A stretch of 64,000 nt of DNA from Fimbriimonas sp. (GCA_029866005.1 JARXAE010000009.1:56328-120327), one strand, 5' to 3'; shown: positions 53,129 to 62,961, numbered from the stretch's first letter. Made by a program: numbers and translations. Notes: a model not told the origin generated them from the sequence alone.

Positions 53129-54961
53129 CTAGTTGCTGGCCTTGATCTTGATTTCGACGCGGCGGTTCTTCGCCTTGCCTTGAGCACTGTTGTTGGGAAC
53201 CAACGGTTGAGTCTGGCCATGCGAGATAACTGTGATACGTCCCGCAGGGAACTGTCTAGGGGCTTGCTTTTCAAGCCACTGCTTTACCGCGAACGCTCTT
53301 GCCTCAGAAAGCACCATATTTGAGGTTGGGTTTCCGACGTTGTCGGTGTGACCGTGAATCTCAACATACGTGTTTCCGGCGACCAGAAGATCCTTGATGA
53401 GCTTGCTGAGTTCTGAGGACGCGGAGCCAGTGAAGGCAGCTCTGCCGGATTCGAACTTAATGTCCCAGTTCCGCTTACTGATAGTGCTGGCACTGGAAGC
53501 CTTACTCTTGTCAATTACAGGAGCCGTACCTGCGTTTGTTCCGCGCACGGAGGCAACGTTTGTTCCGGTTTGCTTGACAACGTTCTTGAGATAGGTCAAA
53601 TCCACGACCGAATCGTAAGCAGGATAGCTACTCATAACTTCCGGATATTGTGAAACGACCAGTTTGCCAAACACGTCATAGACTGCTCGGAATACGTTTG
53701 CCGATCCTGGAACTTCGCCGAAGAGGAGAAGATTGTCACCGAGGTTATTGACGGAAGAGCCACCAAGCTCAACCATCTGACCGGTTGCGTCTGGCTCAAC
53801 GGTGCCTTTGTAATACCGCTCCCAATAGCTAGCATCAGCGCTCTTTTCTTGATAGACCTGCTGGCTGATTTCGGCACCCTTCCGAAGCGCAGCCGAAGAG
53901 GATCGAACCGCATCGCCGCCATCAAAGATGGCCTTGAGCATTCCCTCAACCTTGTCGCTATTCTGTCGACACCACTTGTCGATTCCGATGATAACGCACG
54001 GCATCTGTGCGGAATACTCCTTGGTCGAGACGATGCTGACGACGCCGCCCTTTTTCGCTGCGACTGTCACGTCGCCAGGAGTCCATGTAACAACACCGTC
54101 AACCTTGATGGTGCGCTTTTCGCCCGTCTTCTTTCCGTTTCGGACAACATCACGTGTTTCCGTATAGCCCGCAATGTACTTCTCGGCAGCGTCCATATAA
54201 TCGTTCGCCGCAACCCAGTTCAGAGCCTCGGGATCGTAGGTTTTTTCGTCGGGGTTGTTCTTTAGGCCGTTGTCGCCGAGCCATTTGAGAGCGATGTTCC
54301 AGTCGCCGTCACGGAGGTATCCAGAAACCACTCCACCCTTCGAGGCAGCTGGATTCTGCTTCCAGTCCTTGGGACCCATGAACTTGTCTTCACCGCGCGA
54401 GAATCCTGCAGTGCCGACGATTTTGGCGGTGTATTCCGGCCCAATCTTCTTAAGAGTGTCGTTCAAACCGGCCAGGAACGCGGCAGAGCCGTCGCCCATG
54501 ATGCTGACAAAGTGCGCCCCGCGCTTTGGCTGAGCGTTACCTTGGCTAAGTTCTGTCGCAAAAGCAACGAGTGCTTCTTGCATTTTCATGGCGTCGTCTT
54601 GACGGGCCAGGTTCAGGTTGACCCCGTTTGCCTTCATCAAACTCCCCTCGGTTGTGTTTGGGCCACCGTTGGAGAACATGAGACCCATCTGGGCATTCCA
54701 CGCCCACAAGAGCCAACGCATTTGATCGCCACCACCGGCTTCGCGGTTGGACGGCAAAGACATATTCTCTACATTCGAGGCAGTTGGCGCACCGTTGAAT
54801 GTGGGTAGATCGGCCTTGATGGGTACTGCGCTCTCTTTGATTGCCGCACCTGGGATCAGTCCAGAAAGACCTCCGCCCCCGCTAAGCATCCGGTATCCCC
54901 CGAATAGCAGCCCACCGAGGACGAGAAGAATGGCGACTTTTCCAGCTGGTTTCAGTTTCAC
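53129..54961 (-). CDS. Substrate-binding protein fused to an OmpA peptidoglycan-binding domain
   Basis: A 610-residue protein with an N-terminal membrane anchor (about residues 8-25), a periplasmic substrate-binding-type region (about 50-470, with TWTPGDVTVAAKKGG) and a C-terminal OmpA domain (about 495-608: IHGHTDNVGNPTSN, LSEARAFAVKQWL, NRRVEIKI). The OmpA Asp and Arg residues that bind diaminopimelate are present. Upstream of the GTG start is GAAGGG, and TCGCGC/GCGCGA form a small hairpin (54984-54998). It heads the operon with permease, ATPase and two coiled-coil proteins. Confidence 0.88.
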   Translation of the reverse strand: MKLKPAGKVAILLVLGGLLFGGYRMLSGGGGLSGLIPGAAIKESAVPIKADLPTFNGAPTASNVENMSLPSNREAGGGDQMRWLLWAWNAQMGLMFSNGGPNTTEGSLMKANGVNLNLARQDDAMKMQEALVAFATELSQGNAQPKRGAHFVSIMGDGSAAFLAGLNDTLKKIGPEYTAKIVGTAGFSRGEDKFMGPKDWKQNPAASKGGVVSGYLRDGDWNIALKWLGDNGLKNNPDEKTYDPEALNWVAANDYMDAAEKYIAGYTETRDVVRNGKKTGEKRTIKVDGVVTWTPGDVTVAAKKGGVVSIVSTKEYSAQMPCVIIGIDKWCRQNSDKVEGMLKAIFDGGDAVRSSSAALRKGAEISQQVYQEKSADASYWERYYKGTVEPDATGQMVELGGSSVNNLGDNLLLFGEVPGSANVFRAVYDVFGKLVVSQYPEVMSSYPAYDSVVDLTYLKNVVKQTGTNVASVRGTNAGTAPVIDKSKASSASTISKRNWDIKFESGRAAFTGSASSELSKLIKDLLVAGNTYVEIHGHTDNVGNPTSNMVLSEARAFAVKQWLEKQAPRQFPAGRITVISHGQTQPLVPNNSAQGKAKNRRVEIKIKASN

Positions 54962-55054
54962 TTGTATGTTGCCCTTCGAGCCATCGCGCGTTGCGCGAAA
55001 CTACAGACACAAATTTATACTAAATTGGGTAGTAAAAGGGTGCGATTTTCCTGC

Positions 55055-56071
55055 TTAGTTTCCTAATAACTTATCCATTGTCTCGCGCCAATTACCGACG
55101 CCGGGGACCGAGCGGACGATTCCTTCGGCATCAATGACAATCGTTGCGGGGTAGCTGAGGATCCCGAAGTCCATAGGAACGGTAGTTGTCAGACCACCGG
55201 CAAAGTGGTTGGGCCACCAGTACTGACGATCTTTGATGCGGGCTCCTGTGTAAGTGACATTCCAGGGGTCTGTGTTGATCCCCATCACTTGAACGAGATT
55301 CGCGTTTTTCAGAACGAGGTCGCGGTACCCATTGATTTCCTCACCGCACCAAAATCCCCAGAAATGGATGATGGTAATTTTCCCTTTCAATTCCGCCAGA
55401 TTGATCTTCTTCCCGTCACTCAGGGCAAACTCGTAAGACGGCGCGGGTCGGCTCAAAATGAACTTGGTGCGCAGGTCATAAACTCGCTTTGCTCTTGCCC
55501 CCGCTTTGGTCTTGGCGTAGGTCACCGACAAAGATCGAAGGCGATTAAGATCACCTTTCTCATCGGCAAACGCCAGCAGTTCCTTCGTCAAAGCGGTTGA
55601 AGCAACAACCTCGGGATTCTTAGATTTAAGCAAGTTCGCTTCTAATTTCTTGTAGCGATCAATGCCCAAGTACTGGACGAAAACCGATTCTTCAATCGGT
55701 TGGCACAACGCATCTGTGTCCCGATATTTCTCGATCAGGTTCGAAGCAATCTTCTCCACCTGAGCAAAATCATTCAGATAGTTCGCCATCGTCTGGAAAT
55801 ACACCATCGAAAGACGGCACTTCGTGCCTTTGTCCTTCGCATTCGACTCGTACATCCCCGCGTCTTCGGCGATTACCTTAAGCGAGGCAAGGTACTGCTT
55901 ATAAGTGTTCTCCGCCTGCCTCTGGGTTGTGATCTGATTCATCATCAGGTCAAAATTCGTGACACTTGCCCGGAGCCGAACCATGAGAGGCTCTACTTTT
56001 GCATCAAACTCCTTTTGCGCTGGAGAGATACAAAATGTCGCCAACAGAGCAAGAGATGCCAAACACTTCAT
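55055..56071 (-). CDS. TlpA-like thioredoxin-fold protein with a single active-site Cys
   Basis: A 338-residue exported protein (signal peptide to about residue 18) with a helical N-terminal half and a C-terminal thioredoxin-like domain (about 205-338: PAPSYEFALSDGKKINLAELKGK, then IIHFWGFWC). The usual WCxxC is WCGEE here: the second Cys is Glu, so ordinary disulfide reduction is unlikely. FGILSYPATIVIDAEG carries the cis-Pro. The role is uncertain. The gene lies about 90 bases before the OmpA-ABC operon. Confidence 0.85.
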   Translation of the reverse strand: MKCLASLALLATFCISPAQKEFDAKVEPLMVRLRASVTNFDLMMNQITTQRQAENTYKQYLASLKVIAEDAGMYESNAKDKGTKCRLSMVYFQTMANYLNDFAQVEKIASNLIEKYRDTDALCQPIEESVFVQYLGIDRYKKLEANLLKSKNPEVVASTALTKELLAFADEKGDLNRLRSLSVTYAKTKAGARAKRVYDLRTKFILSRPAPSYEFALSDGKKINLAELKGKITIIHFWGFWCGEEINGYRDLVLKNANLVQVMGINTDPWNVTYTGARIKDRQYWWPNHFAGGLTTTVPMDFGILSYPATIVIDAEGIVRSVPGVGNWRETMDKLLGN

Positions 56072-56105
56072 GGTAGGCCCTTCATATAATCACTATGACG
56101 CAGAT

Positions 56106-56684
56106 TTAGCCACGTTGTTTACCTTCGACCGCCGCAAGCAGAATCGCTGAGGCCAAAACGAGTCGATTGTCGATCATTCCCTGAACCTCGCAACGCAGAT
56201 GATAGTTGAATGGATTGAAGTTTTGCCTAAGGTCAACCACGCGTTGGCCATTGATGAGGATGTCGTAGTTCTGAGGAATCAGCCCGTCTGCGAATCGCCG
56301 GAGGATGCTGAGGAGCATCGAGTCCTCAATGAGGGTTGCAACTTGAACTCCGCTCGGATCGCAGATAATCCACTCGTCACGCACCATTGAACTCCAGCCT
56401 TTTCGCTGAAGAATGCCGATCCCCTGGTTTGTCGTGTTATCCCAAATATCATAAGCAGCGGAAAAGTCAACAATCTGACGAGCTCTAATCGACATCAAAG
56501 ACTGAGTTTTGGCCTGGTCGGCATACACATCAATCGCAAGTTTCCACTTAAAGCCTTCCTGGTGGGCAAGGAAAAGGAGGTTATTCGCTTCGTCGTAGAC
56601 GAAGTACTCAGCTCCGATGAGTTTGAGAAGCGATCGTTTGACCGTAAAAACGCGCTGAGTGAGCTTCTGTGCGAGCAATGACAT
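56106..56684 (-). CDS. LURP-one-related / scramblase-like (tubby C-terminal fold) protein
   Basis: A 192-residue soluble protein with the repeating strand-turn pattern of the LURP-one family (YFVYDEANNLLFLAHQEGFKWK, GILQRKGWSSMVRDEWIICDPSG, and a final buried helix LVLASAILLAAVEG). The family is known mainly from plants and bacteria and shares a fold with phospholipid scramblase. The function in bacteria is unknown. It follows the GT2 gene by 37 bases. Confidence 0.75.
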   Translation of the reverse strand: MSLLAQKLTQRVFTVKRSLLKLIGAEYFVYDEANNLLFLAHQEGFKWKLAIDVYADQAKTQSLMSIRARQIVDFSAAYDIWDNTTNQGIGILQRKGWSSMVRDEWIICDPSGVQVATLIEDSMLLSILRRFADGLIPQNYDILINGQRVVDLRQNFNPFNYHLRCEVQGMIDNRLVLASAILLAAVEGKQRG

Positions 56685-56721
56685 TGGTGTCCATTTTGCG
56701 CGTTTCTCACCAGGAACGCAA

Positions 56722-57468
56722 CTACTTTTCGGGATTTAGCTCCAGCCGACCCGCTTTGCCTTGAATACGGAGCTTGAACAGGTCGCGTAGCATCCTTGGC
56801 CCATCGCGCATCAGCACAACTTTCGAGCCCTCTTGGTGCCGCCAGCGGATCGGCACTTCAGCGATCTCGTACCCGAGGTCTCGCGCAATCATCATCGCCT
56901 CGAAGTCAAACCCAAATCCGTCAAGTTTGCAGCGTTTGAAGATGTCTTCAGCGGCCTCAGCTGTAAACATTTTGAACCCACACTGAGTGTCATCGATGCC
57001 CTTCACACACAGCAGCTGCACTGCCCGATTAAATGCACGACCAAGCTGCTCGCGGTACCAGGGTTGACGGACTTCCAGCGCCGAATCCTTCAGAGGTCGC
57101 GAACCGATGGCAATTGGGGCTCCCTTTTCCATTGCCGCAATCAGCTTCTCTGTCTCCTCCTGCGGGGTTGCGAGATCAGCGTCGCAGAAAAGGACTCGAT
57201 CTGCATTTGCTCTCAGCACACCGTACCGCACCGCAAACCCCTTCCCCCGATTTCCGCCGTATTCCAGCAGCCGGAATCGCGAGTCGGTCGCCGCTACGCC
57301 CATTACGATCGCCGCCGTACCGTCCTTTGATCCATCATTTACGACCGCGCATCGCCAGGTGTAGTCCTGTGAATCGTAGTACTCAGCGATTCGGGCAAGA
57401 GTGCGACCCAGCCTCTCTTCCTCATTGTATGCAGGAACGATGACTTCTAAGGCGACGCGGTCGGACAA
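56722..57468 (-). CDS. Family 2 glycosyltransferase (dolichyl-phosphate-glucose synthase-like)
   Basis: A 248-residue GT2 enzyme: VIVPAYNEEERLGRTL, VNDGSKDGT, GGNRGKGFAVRYG, FCDADLATP (the metal-binding DxD), and DTQCGFKMFTAEAAEDIF. These motifs suggest a polyprenyl-phosphate sugar synthase. The start is TTG at 57468, because no ATG or GTG is in frame before it. TAAACT lies 9 nt before it. It follows the amidase gene by 12 bases. Confidence 0.88.
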   Translation of the reverse strand: MSDRVALEVIVPAYNEEERLGRTLARIAEYYDSQDYTWRCAVVNDGSKDGTAAIVMGVAATDSRFRLLEYGGNRGKGFAVRYGVLRANADRVLFCDADLATPQEETEKLIAAMEKGAPIAIGSRPLKDSALEVRQPWYREQLGRAFNRAVQLLCVKGIDDTQCGFKMFTAEAAEDIFKRCKLDGFGFDFEAMMIARDLGYEIAEVPIRWRHQEGSKVVLMRDGPRMLRDLFKLRIQGKAGRLELNPEK

Positions 57469-57480
57469 AACAGAACCAGT

Positions 57481-58161
57481 TTACAACCCTGCCGCTTTCT
57501 TAGTTCCCGACAACGCTGCTTTGGTCGCCTTAAACAACGCCTCCGCCATCTTCTCTCGACCCGTTGCACTGGCCATAAACTCCTCATCTTTTGCGTTGGT
57601 AAGGCAACACATCTCAACAAGTACCACTGGGACTTCGCTGAAAATCGACCCCGTCAAGGCACCCTGTCTTGCCCCGACGGCCGTCCTGATATCCCCCAAC
57701 AAACCATTATCTTTGAGGTGCATCGAAAGGTGCTTCGCAAGTTCAGCGTGGAACAGCTTCCCAAGTTCAGTCGAGACCTTAATCACCGCTTCTGACGGAC
57801 CTGTCTTTCCGCCAGATATACCCTTCTTCATCGGGACATAGACCGCAAAGCCACCACCTTCGTTAGCGTCGCAATGCAGTCGAACCAAGAGATCAGCCTT
57901 TGCCTTGTTCGCAATCTCAGCTCGATCCTTGTTTTTGACAAACTGACCTTCTTTGGCTTTGGTCAATACGACGGTCATCCCAGCCTTCTTGAGTTTCCCT
58001 TCGAGAAGTTTCGCCACTTTCCAAGCCGCCGTCAACTCGCTAATCTTCTTGCCAGATGTGCCCCTTCCGACTTCGCTAGGATGTCCTGGGTCGATGCAAA
58101 TCGTCTGGGCTTGAACGTTCAAAAAGGCGAAGATCAATAAGAGCATGCAAGCAAAGCGCAC
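57481..58161 (-). CDS. N-acetylmuramoyl-L-alanine amidase (Amidase_3)
   Basis: A 226-residue amidase with a short signal peptide (CMLLLIFAFLNVQAQ). Zinc ligands: His in ICIDPGHPS, His in LLVRLHCDA and Glu in VVLVEMCCLTN. It cuts the amide between muramic acid and L-alanine in peptidoglycan. The start is GTG at 58161, with TATACT ending 6 nt before it and TTAAGG 17 bases further up, an apparent leaderless promoter inside the end of the upstream ABC gene. Confidence 0.92.
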   Translation of the reverse strand: MRFACMLLLIFAFLNVQAQTICIDPGHPSEVGRGTSGKKISELTAAWKVAKLLEGKLKKAGMTVVLTKAKEGQFVKNKDRAEIANKAKADLLVRLHCDANEGGGFAVYVPMKKGISGGKTGPSEAVIKVSTELGKLFHAELAKHLSMHLKDNGLLGDIRTAVGARQGALTGSIFSEVPVVLVEMCCLTNAKDEEFMASATGREKMAEALFKATKAALSGTKKAAGL

Positions 58162-58192
58162 ACCTTGAGTATAGAAGACCGACGAGCGAGCC

Positions 58193-60382
58193 TTAAGCGG
58201 TGACTGCTTCGGGCTCAGGATCTTCGGCTCCGATCACGTTCGCTTGCATCTTGCTAATCTCACTTTGCATATCGACGAGTTTGCGGTAGATTCCGTCTTC
58301 TTTAGCGAGCAACTCTTCGTGAGTCCCGACCTCAGCGACGCGACCATCGTCCATCACGACTAGTCGGTCGGCGTTGCGCAGGGTCGAGAGCCGGTGCGCG
58401 ATGGCGAAGACAGTTCGACCGTCGACAAGGTTCTCGATCGCCTCCTGAATCATCCGTTCGGTCTCGGTATCAACGCTAGCCGTGGCCTCGTCAAGGATAA
58501 GGATCTTCGGGTTGTGCAGAATCGCGCGAGCGATCGAGATCCGTTGTCGCTCTCCGCCTGAAAGGCGCTGACCTCGCTCACCGACATAGGTGTCGTAGCC
58601 ATCCGGGAACTTACAGATGAAGTCGTGAGCGTTGGCTGCCTTCGCCGCCTCCATGATCTCCTTTTGCGTCGCGCCCGGCTTACCGTAGCTAATGTTATGT
58701 CCAACCGAGCCGGGGAACAGGTAGCTCTCCTGCAGGACAACTCCAACTTGACGGCGGAAGTCCTCGAGCTTGATCTTTGTGATATCAACTCCGTCGATAA
58801 TCACGTGACCCTGCGTCGGATCATAGAACCGAAGGATCATATTGATCAGCGTTGTTTTTCCAGATCCCGAGTGACCGACAATTCCGATCATCTCCCCAGC
58901 TTTAACTTCAAGGTCTACGCCGTGAAGGATCGTTCGAAGTTTATCGTAGCCAAAGTGAACATCTTTGAGGGTGACCGCACCCTTCATCGCTGGCATCGGA
59001 ACCGTGTCCTCGGTGTCCTTGATGTCCACCGGGGTGTCCATGATTTCGAATACTCGCTCCGCAGCCGTCAGTGCTCGGGTCGACCAGTCGATAATTCGTT
59101 GCAAGTTCGAGAGGGGGTCATTGAGCCGCTGAACCTGGGTGATCAGCGCAACCAGCTGACCGACCGTCAGTGCCCCGGCCAAAACCGCATTTCCGCCTAC
59201 TCCCCAAACCGTGATGAGTCCCAAAAACATCGCGAACATGACAAACGGGAAGAACGTCGCCCAGCTCGTTTCAGCAACGTAGCCGCTGTCCGCCAAGTCG
59301 GTAATCCGCCGATTGAACCGCTTCACCTCCCGGTCTTCGCCAAAGAACGCCTTGACCACCCGCGTCCCCTGCAAGATTCCGTTCAGAGTCGAACCCGTAC
59401 GCGACCACTGGTGCCAATAACGGCTCCACACCCGGTTCATTTTTCTGCGGAACAAGTAGACGGCCACCATCACGACTGGGACGGGTGCCAGGGCATAGAG
59501 TCCAATAGCCATGTTGATTCGCATCATCGCAATCGGGATTGTGATGATCAGCAAAATTTGGTTGAGCAAGACGGGGATGCCATCGACAAGCACGTCATAA
59601 AGCGCGCCGGTGTCGTTGGTCATTCGCGACATAAGAGAGCCGACATTCCGCTTGTCGTAGAAATTCAAGCTCAAAGACTGTAACTTTTCGAATAGCGAAT
59701 TTCTAATCTCGACCGCAATCTTGGCACCCAAAAATCCAACATTTCTACCACGAGCAATCTGCACCGCCAACAACGCAACCCGAGCGGCGAAGAAGGCAAT
59801 AATCAGTGTCCAAAACAACTTTGCGTCATGCTTGGCGAGCGCATTATCCAAGATGTTCATGATCAGGAACGGTGGGATGAGTTCCAAAATCGTTGCGGCA
59901 AAACTGAGCAGAGTTCCCCAAAGAAGGCGACCTCGATAGTTCTTGGTGTAGCCAAATAGCCGAAGAAGCGTCTTGCCCCGATTAACACATGCTTCGCAAA
60001 CGTTGTTGTACTGCGGCAACGGTCGACCGCATTTCGGACAAACCCTTTCGGCAAGATCAAGTTCCGGCGCTGGTTTCCCGGCAACGAGCGCCTTTAAGTA
60101 CTTTTCAGCGTTCGCCAACGGAAGGTTCTTGCGATTCGTCGCCCGAATCAACTCAACCGAATATCCCTGATAATCAGCGATCAGAGCGGTCGAATCGACC
60201 AAGTCTTCAAGCCGAGGCTTTGACAAATCGCTGATTTCATACTCAGCTACTAGCTCTTCGCCCGCCGGAGTTTGTTGGGTGCGCCGAGCTTTTCCATCTT
60301 CCAAAGTAAGGGTGGTTGCGCCGAGTCTGCCCTGTAAATTAAGGTCTGACTCGACGACAATACGCTCACTTGAATCACTCAT
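58193..60382 (-). CDS. ABC exporter (MsbA-like) with N-terminal PH-like and zinc-ribbon region
   Basis: A 729-residue half-transporter. The first 110 residues are a beta-rich, PH-like region, followed by a zinc ribbon (C115, C118, C129, C132: CPKCGRPLPQYNNVCEAC). Six membrane helices (about 155-460) follow, then the ATPase (about 490-720: GHSGSGKTTL, LSGGERQRISIARAI, ILILDEATASVD). Such proteins flip lipids or export drugs; the N-terminal part is an addition not found in MsbA. It lies after the small membrane protein gene and before the amidase. Confidence 0.92.
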   Translation of the reverse strand: MSDSSERIVVESDLNLQGRLGATTLTLEDGKARRTQQTPAGEELVAEYEISDLSKPRLEDLVDSTALIADYQGYSVELIRATNRKNLPLANAEKYLKALVAGKPAPELDLAERVCPKCGRPLPQYNNVCEACVNRGKTLLRLFGYTKNYRGRLLWGTLLSFAATILELIPPFLIMNILDNALAKHDAKLFWTLIIAFFAARVALLAVQIARGRNVGFLGAKIAVEIRNSLFEKLQSLSLNFYDKRNVGSLMSRMTNDTGALYDVLVDGIPVLLNQILLIITIPIAMMRINMAIGLYALAPVPVVMVAVYLFRRKMNRVWSRYWHQWSRTGSTLNGILQGTRVVKAFFGEDREVKRFNRRITDLADSGYVAETSWATFFPFVMFAMFLGLITVWGVGGNAVLAGALTVGQLVALITQVQRLNDPLSNLQRIIDWSTRALTAAERVFEIMDTPVDIKDTEDTVPMPAMKGAVTLKDVHFGYDKLRTILHGVDLEVKAGEMIGIVGHSGSGKTTLINMILRFYDPTQGHVIIDGVDITKIKLEDFRRQVGVVLQESYLFPGSVGHNISYGKPGATQKEIMEAAKAANAHDFICKFPDGYDTYVGERGQRLSGGERQRISIARAILHNPKILILDEATASVDTETERMIQEAIENLVDGRTVFAIAHRLSTLRNADRLVVMDDGRVAEVGTHEELLAKEDGIYRKLVDMQSEISKMQANVIGAEDPEPEAVTA

Positions 60383-60416
60383 GGGCAGGGTTGGTTTTAC
60401 CCGATTTACCGAGAGA

Positions 60417-60920
60417 TTACAGACTCATCGGCGGCACAGAACCTGGATTTGTCGATCCAGCTTTCATTGTCTCTACAAAGGCACGGAGTGCTTTCTTGTT
60501 GGTGGAGAACAAGCCTCCCTGGAAGCCGAATCCTTTGATCCCATTCATCGCTTTGCCTTGAACAACCATGAACCCGATTCCACCGAAGCAGAGCCAGAAC
60601 AACAGGGCAATCAGAATCGTGTAACCCGTCATCGTGGCATCGCTCCATCCAAGACCTCTTCCTACCTTCATGACTTCCGGTCGGGCAAGGAAGAATAGCA
60701 CCACGGGAATGACAACTACGATTCCCAGTGCTGCTATCTCAGAGTTAACAAGGTTGGTACCCCTGATCAGAACATTCAACCCGATGAGCATCAAAAAATT
60801 GATCAAGAATGGCCTATTGAGACCGAGATATCCGTTAACTAAATTCTCGAGCCGCTCGACATCTAGTTCGTTCGCCCTGGGATAGTTTGAAAGGTTCTGT
60901 TGCGGAGGAATATTTGACAT
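60417..60920 (-). CDS. Membrane protein of unknown function
   Basis: A 167-residue protein with three hydrophobic segments (about 36-52, 62-80, 98-122), a polar N-terminus rich in Asn/Gln/Pro and a Gly/Ser-rich C-terminus. No family recognised. The start overlaps the UvrA N-half stop as TAATG, and the ABC exporter gene follows 34 bases later. Confidence 0.65.
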   Translation of the reverse strand: MSNIPPQQNLSNYPRANELDVERLENLVNGYLGLNRPFLINFLMLIGLNVLIRGTNLVNSEIAALGIVVVIPVVLFFLARPEVMKVGRGLGWSDATMTGYTILIALLFWLCFGGIGFMVVQGKAMNGIKGFGFQGGLFSTNKKALRAFVETMKAGSTNPGSVPPMSL

Positions 60921-62917
60921 TACGCAACCGACGTTTTAGAGTTTCGGTTCGTCGCCGTCTTTTTCATGACCTTCTCCGTCTTCAACACCACCGGCTTCTC
61001 GGGCACCTTTGGCTGACGCCGAACCTTCGGAATCTCGATTTTTCGGCGCCCCGAAAGGTAGTCCGCCGTAGAGGACGACGCCTTCATAAACTCCTCAACT
61101 GTCCCTTGGGCAACCACGTAGCCACCATGCTCCCCAGCTCCCGGTCCGAGCTCTAGAAGGTGATCAGCAGCAAGCATCGTCTCCTCGTCATGCTCCACAA
61201 CCAGAACCGTGTTCCCCAGGTTCTTCAACCGCATCAACGTTTCGATTAGCTTTCGATTATCCCGCTGGTGTAGCCCAATCGAAGGCTCATCAAGAACGTA
61301 AAGGCATCCCATCAACCCCGACCCGATCTGGGTCGCCAGCCGAATCCGCTGAGCCTCTCCGCCGCTCAAAGTCCGAGCATTTCGGTCCAAAGTCAGATAT
61401 CCAAGACCAACATCTAACAGGAACGAAAGCCGTTCTAAAATCTCCTTCACTGCCCGCTCCGCGATCAAGAGCTGGCGCTTCGACAGCTTCGGAGTCACGC
61501 CGGCGAAGAACGCCACCGCGTCGCCAATCGACATATTCGTGATCTGGCTCATGTCATGGTCAGCCACTTTCACCAAAAGCGATTCCGGCTTCAGTCGCCG
61601 ACCCGCACATGAAGGGCACGGCTTGGTACTCATGTACTGATCCAGATCCTGCTTGACCCATTCGCTCTCCGTCTCCTCTAGCCGCTTCCGCAGCGAGCCC
61701 AGAACGCCGCGCCACTCCGACGTGAACTTCCGCTCACTCCGCCCGTACTTCATCTTCACCTCAATCGGCTTCGGAAGTCCGTTCCAGACCGCATCCATGC
61801 CTTCCGGAGGAATCTGCGAGATTGGCAACGACGCATCGAAGCCGCAAGCCAAACCTACCGCATCGAGCATCTCCGGCCACCAATCCTTCACCTCGCCCGA
61901 CTTGTAAACAAACGGCTTGATCGCCCCGTCGCGCAGCGAAATCGAGTGATCTGGCGCTACCAACTCAGGATCAAACTCCGTGCGAGTCCCCAGCCCCGTG
62001 CACTCCGCGCAAGCACCGTAGGGAGAGTTGAACGAGAACATGCGCGGCTCAAGATCCGGCATCGAATATCCGCAAACCAAGCAAGCATAAGCCTCGCTAA
62101 ACAGCAAGTCACTCCACCCTTCCTGACCCTCAACTTCATCCAGAGGCTGGCGGTCAATCATCGCTTGAACATTCGGCGGCAGAACTGCGTCGTCAGCTGG
62201 CTGAATCGACACCGTGACCAGCCCTTGACCCATCTTCAATGCCGCTTCAATCGAATCGGTCAATCGCCGCTCAATCCCTTCCTTCACCACAATTCGGTCA
62301 ACAACAACCTCAATCGTGTGCTGCTTGTAGCGGTCCATCGGAATGTCGTCCGTAACCTCGTACATCCGCCCATCGACCCGAACGCGAACGTAACCCGCTC
62401 GCGAAATGTCAACCAGTTCTTTCTTGTACTCGCCCTTTCGGCCCCGCACAACTGGACCCAAAATCTGCAACTTCGTCCCATCGGGCAACGCCCGAACAAC
62501 ATCAACGATTTGGTCCGTGCTTTGCCGCTCAATCGGCCCGTGACCGTTGATGCAGTGGGGAATTCCTACTCGGGCAAAGAGGATTCGCAAATAGTCATAA
62601 GTCTCCGTGACCGTCCCTACCGTTGATCGCGGGTTCTTCGAAGCCGACTTCTGGTCAATTGAAATCGCCGGCGAGAGCCCGTCAATGTGATCGACATCCG
62701 GCTTATCAAGCTGACCCAGAAACTGCCGCGCATACGCCGACAGCGACTCGACATACCGCCGCTGCCCCTCAGCATAAATCGTATTGAAAGCCAGCGAAGA
62801 CTTCCCGCTCCCGCTCAGCCCAGTGATCACCACCAGCTTATTCCGGGGGATTTCCACCGTAATATTCTTGAGATTATTCTCCCGAGCACCAACAACAACA
62901 ATCTTCTCGTGCGACAT
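60920..62917 (-). CDS. uvrA: UvrA N-terminal half as a separate gene (first ATPase module)
   Basis: The 665-residue protein matches only the first half of UvrA: Walker [24 protein letters not shown], the UvrB-binding region (about 130-245), a zinc module [15 protein letters not shown]...[20 protein letters not shown], signature [16 protein letters not shown], Walker [18 protein letters not shown] and [13 protein letters not shown]. It stops at [13 protein letters not shown] plus a Lys-rich tail of about 30 residues, exactly where a normal UvrA enters its second ATPase. The second half is at 38968-39987. A TATAGT lies 15 nt before the start. Confidence 0.94.
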   Translation of the reverse strand: MSHEKIVVVGARENNLKNITVEIPRNKLVVITGLSGSGKSSLAFNTIYAEGQRRYVESLSAYARQFLGQLDKPDVDHIDGLSPAISIDQKSASKNPRSTVGTVTETYDYLRILFARVGIPHCINGHGPIERQSTDQIVDVVRALPDGTKLQILGPVVRGRKGEYKKELVDISRAGYVRVRVDGRMYEVTDDIPMDRYKQHTIEVVVDRIVVKEGIERRLTDSIEAALKMGQGLVTVSIQPADDAVLPPNVQAMIDRQPLDEVEGQEGWSDLLFSEAYACLVCGYSMPDLEPRMFSFNSPYGACAECTGLGTRTEFDPELVAPDHSISLRDGAIKPFVYKSGEVKDWWPEMLDAVGLACGFDASLPISQIPPEGMDAVWNGLPKPIEVKMKYGRSERKFTSEWRGVLGSLRKRLEETESEWVKQDLDQYMSTKPCPSCAGRRLKPESLLVKVADHDMSQITNMSIGDAVAFFAGVTPKLSKRQLLIAERAVKEILERLSFLLDVGLGYLTLDRNARTLSGGEAQRIRLATQIGSGLMGCLYVLDEPSIGLHQRDNRKLIETLMRLKNLGNTVLVVEHDEETMLAADHLLELGPGAGEHGGYVVAQGTVEEFMKASSSTADYLSGRRKIEIPKVRRQPKVPEKPVVLKTEKVMKKTATNRNSKTSVA

Positions 62918-62961
62918 AGACTGGTAGACGAAACTATACCTCCGGCACTATAAGAAAACCG

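Noticed and set aside
58625..59683. A 352-codon plus-strand frame
   Set aside because: It lies antisense inside the ABC exporter, whose motifs are clear, and its translation is low-complexity and rich in His, Arg and Asp. It is a shadow frame.
61946..62626. A 226-codon plus-strand frame
   Set aside because: It is antisense to the conserved UvrA N-terminal half and is Arg/Asn/Leu-rich without recognisable features.
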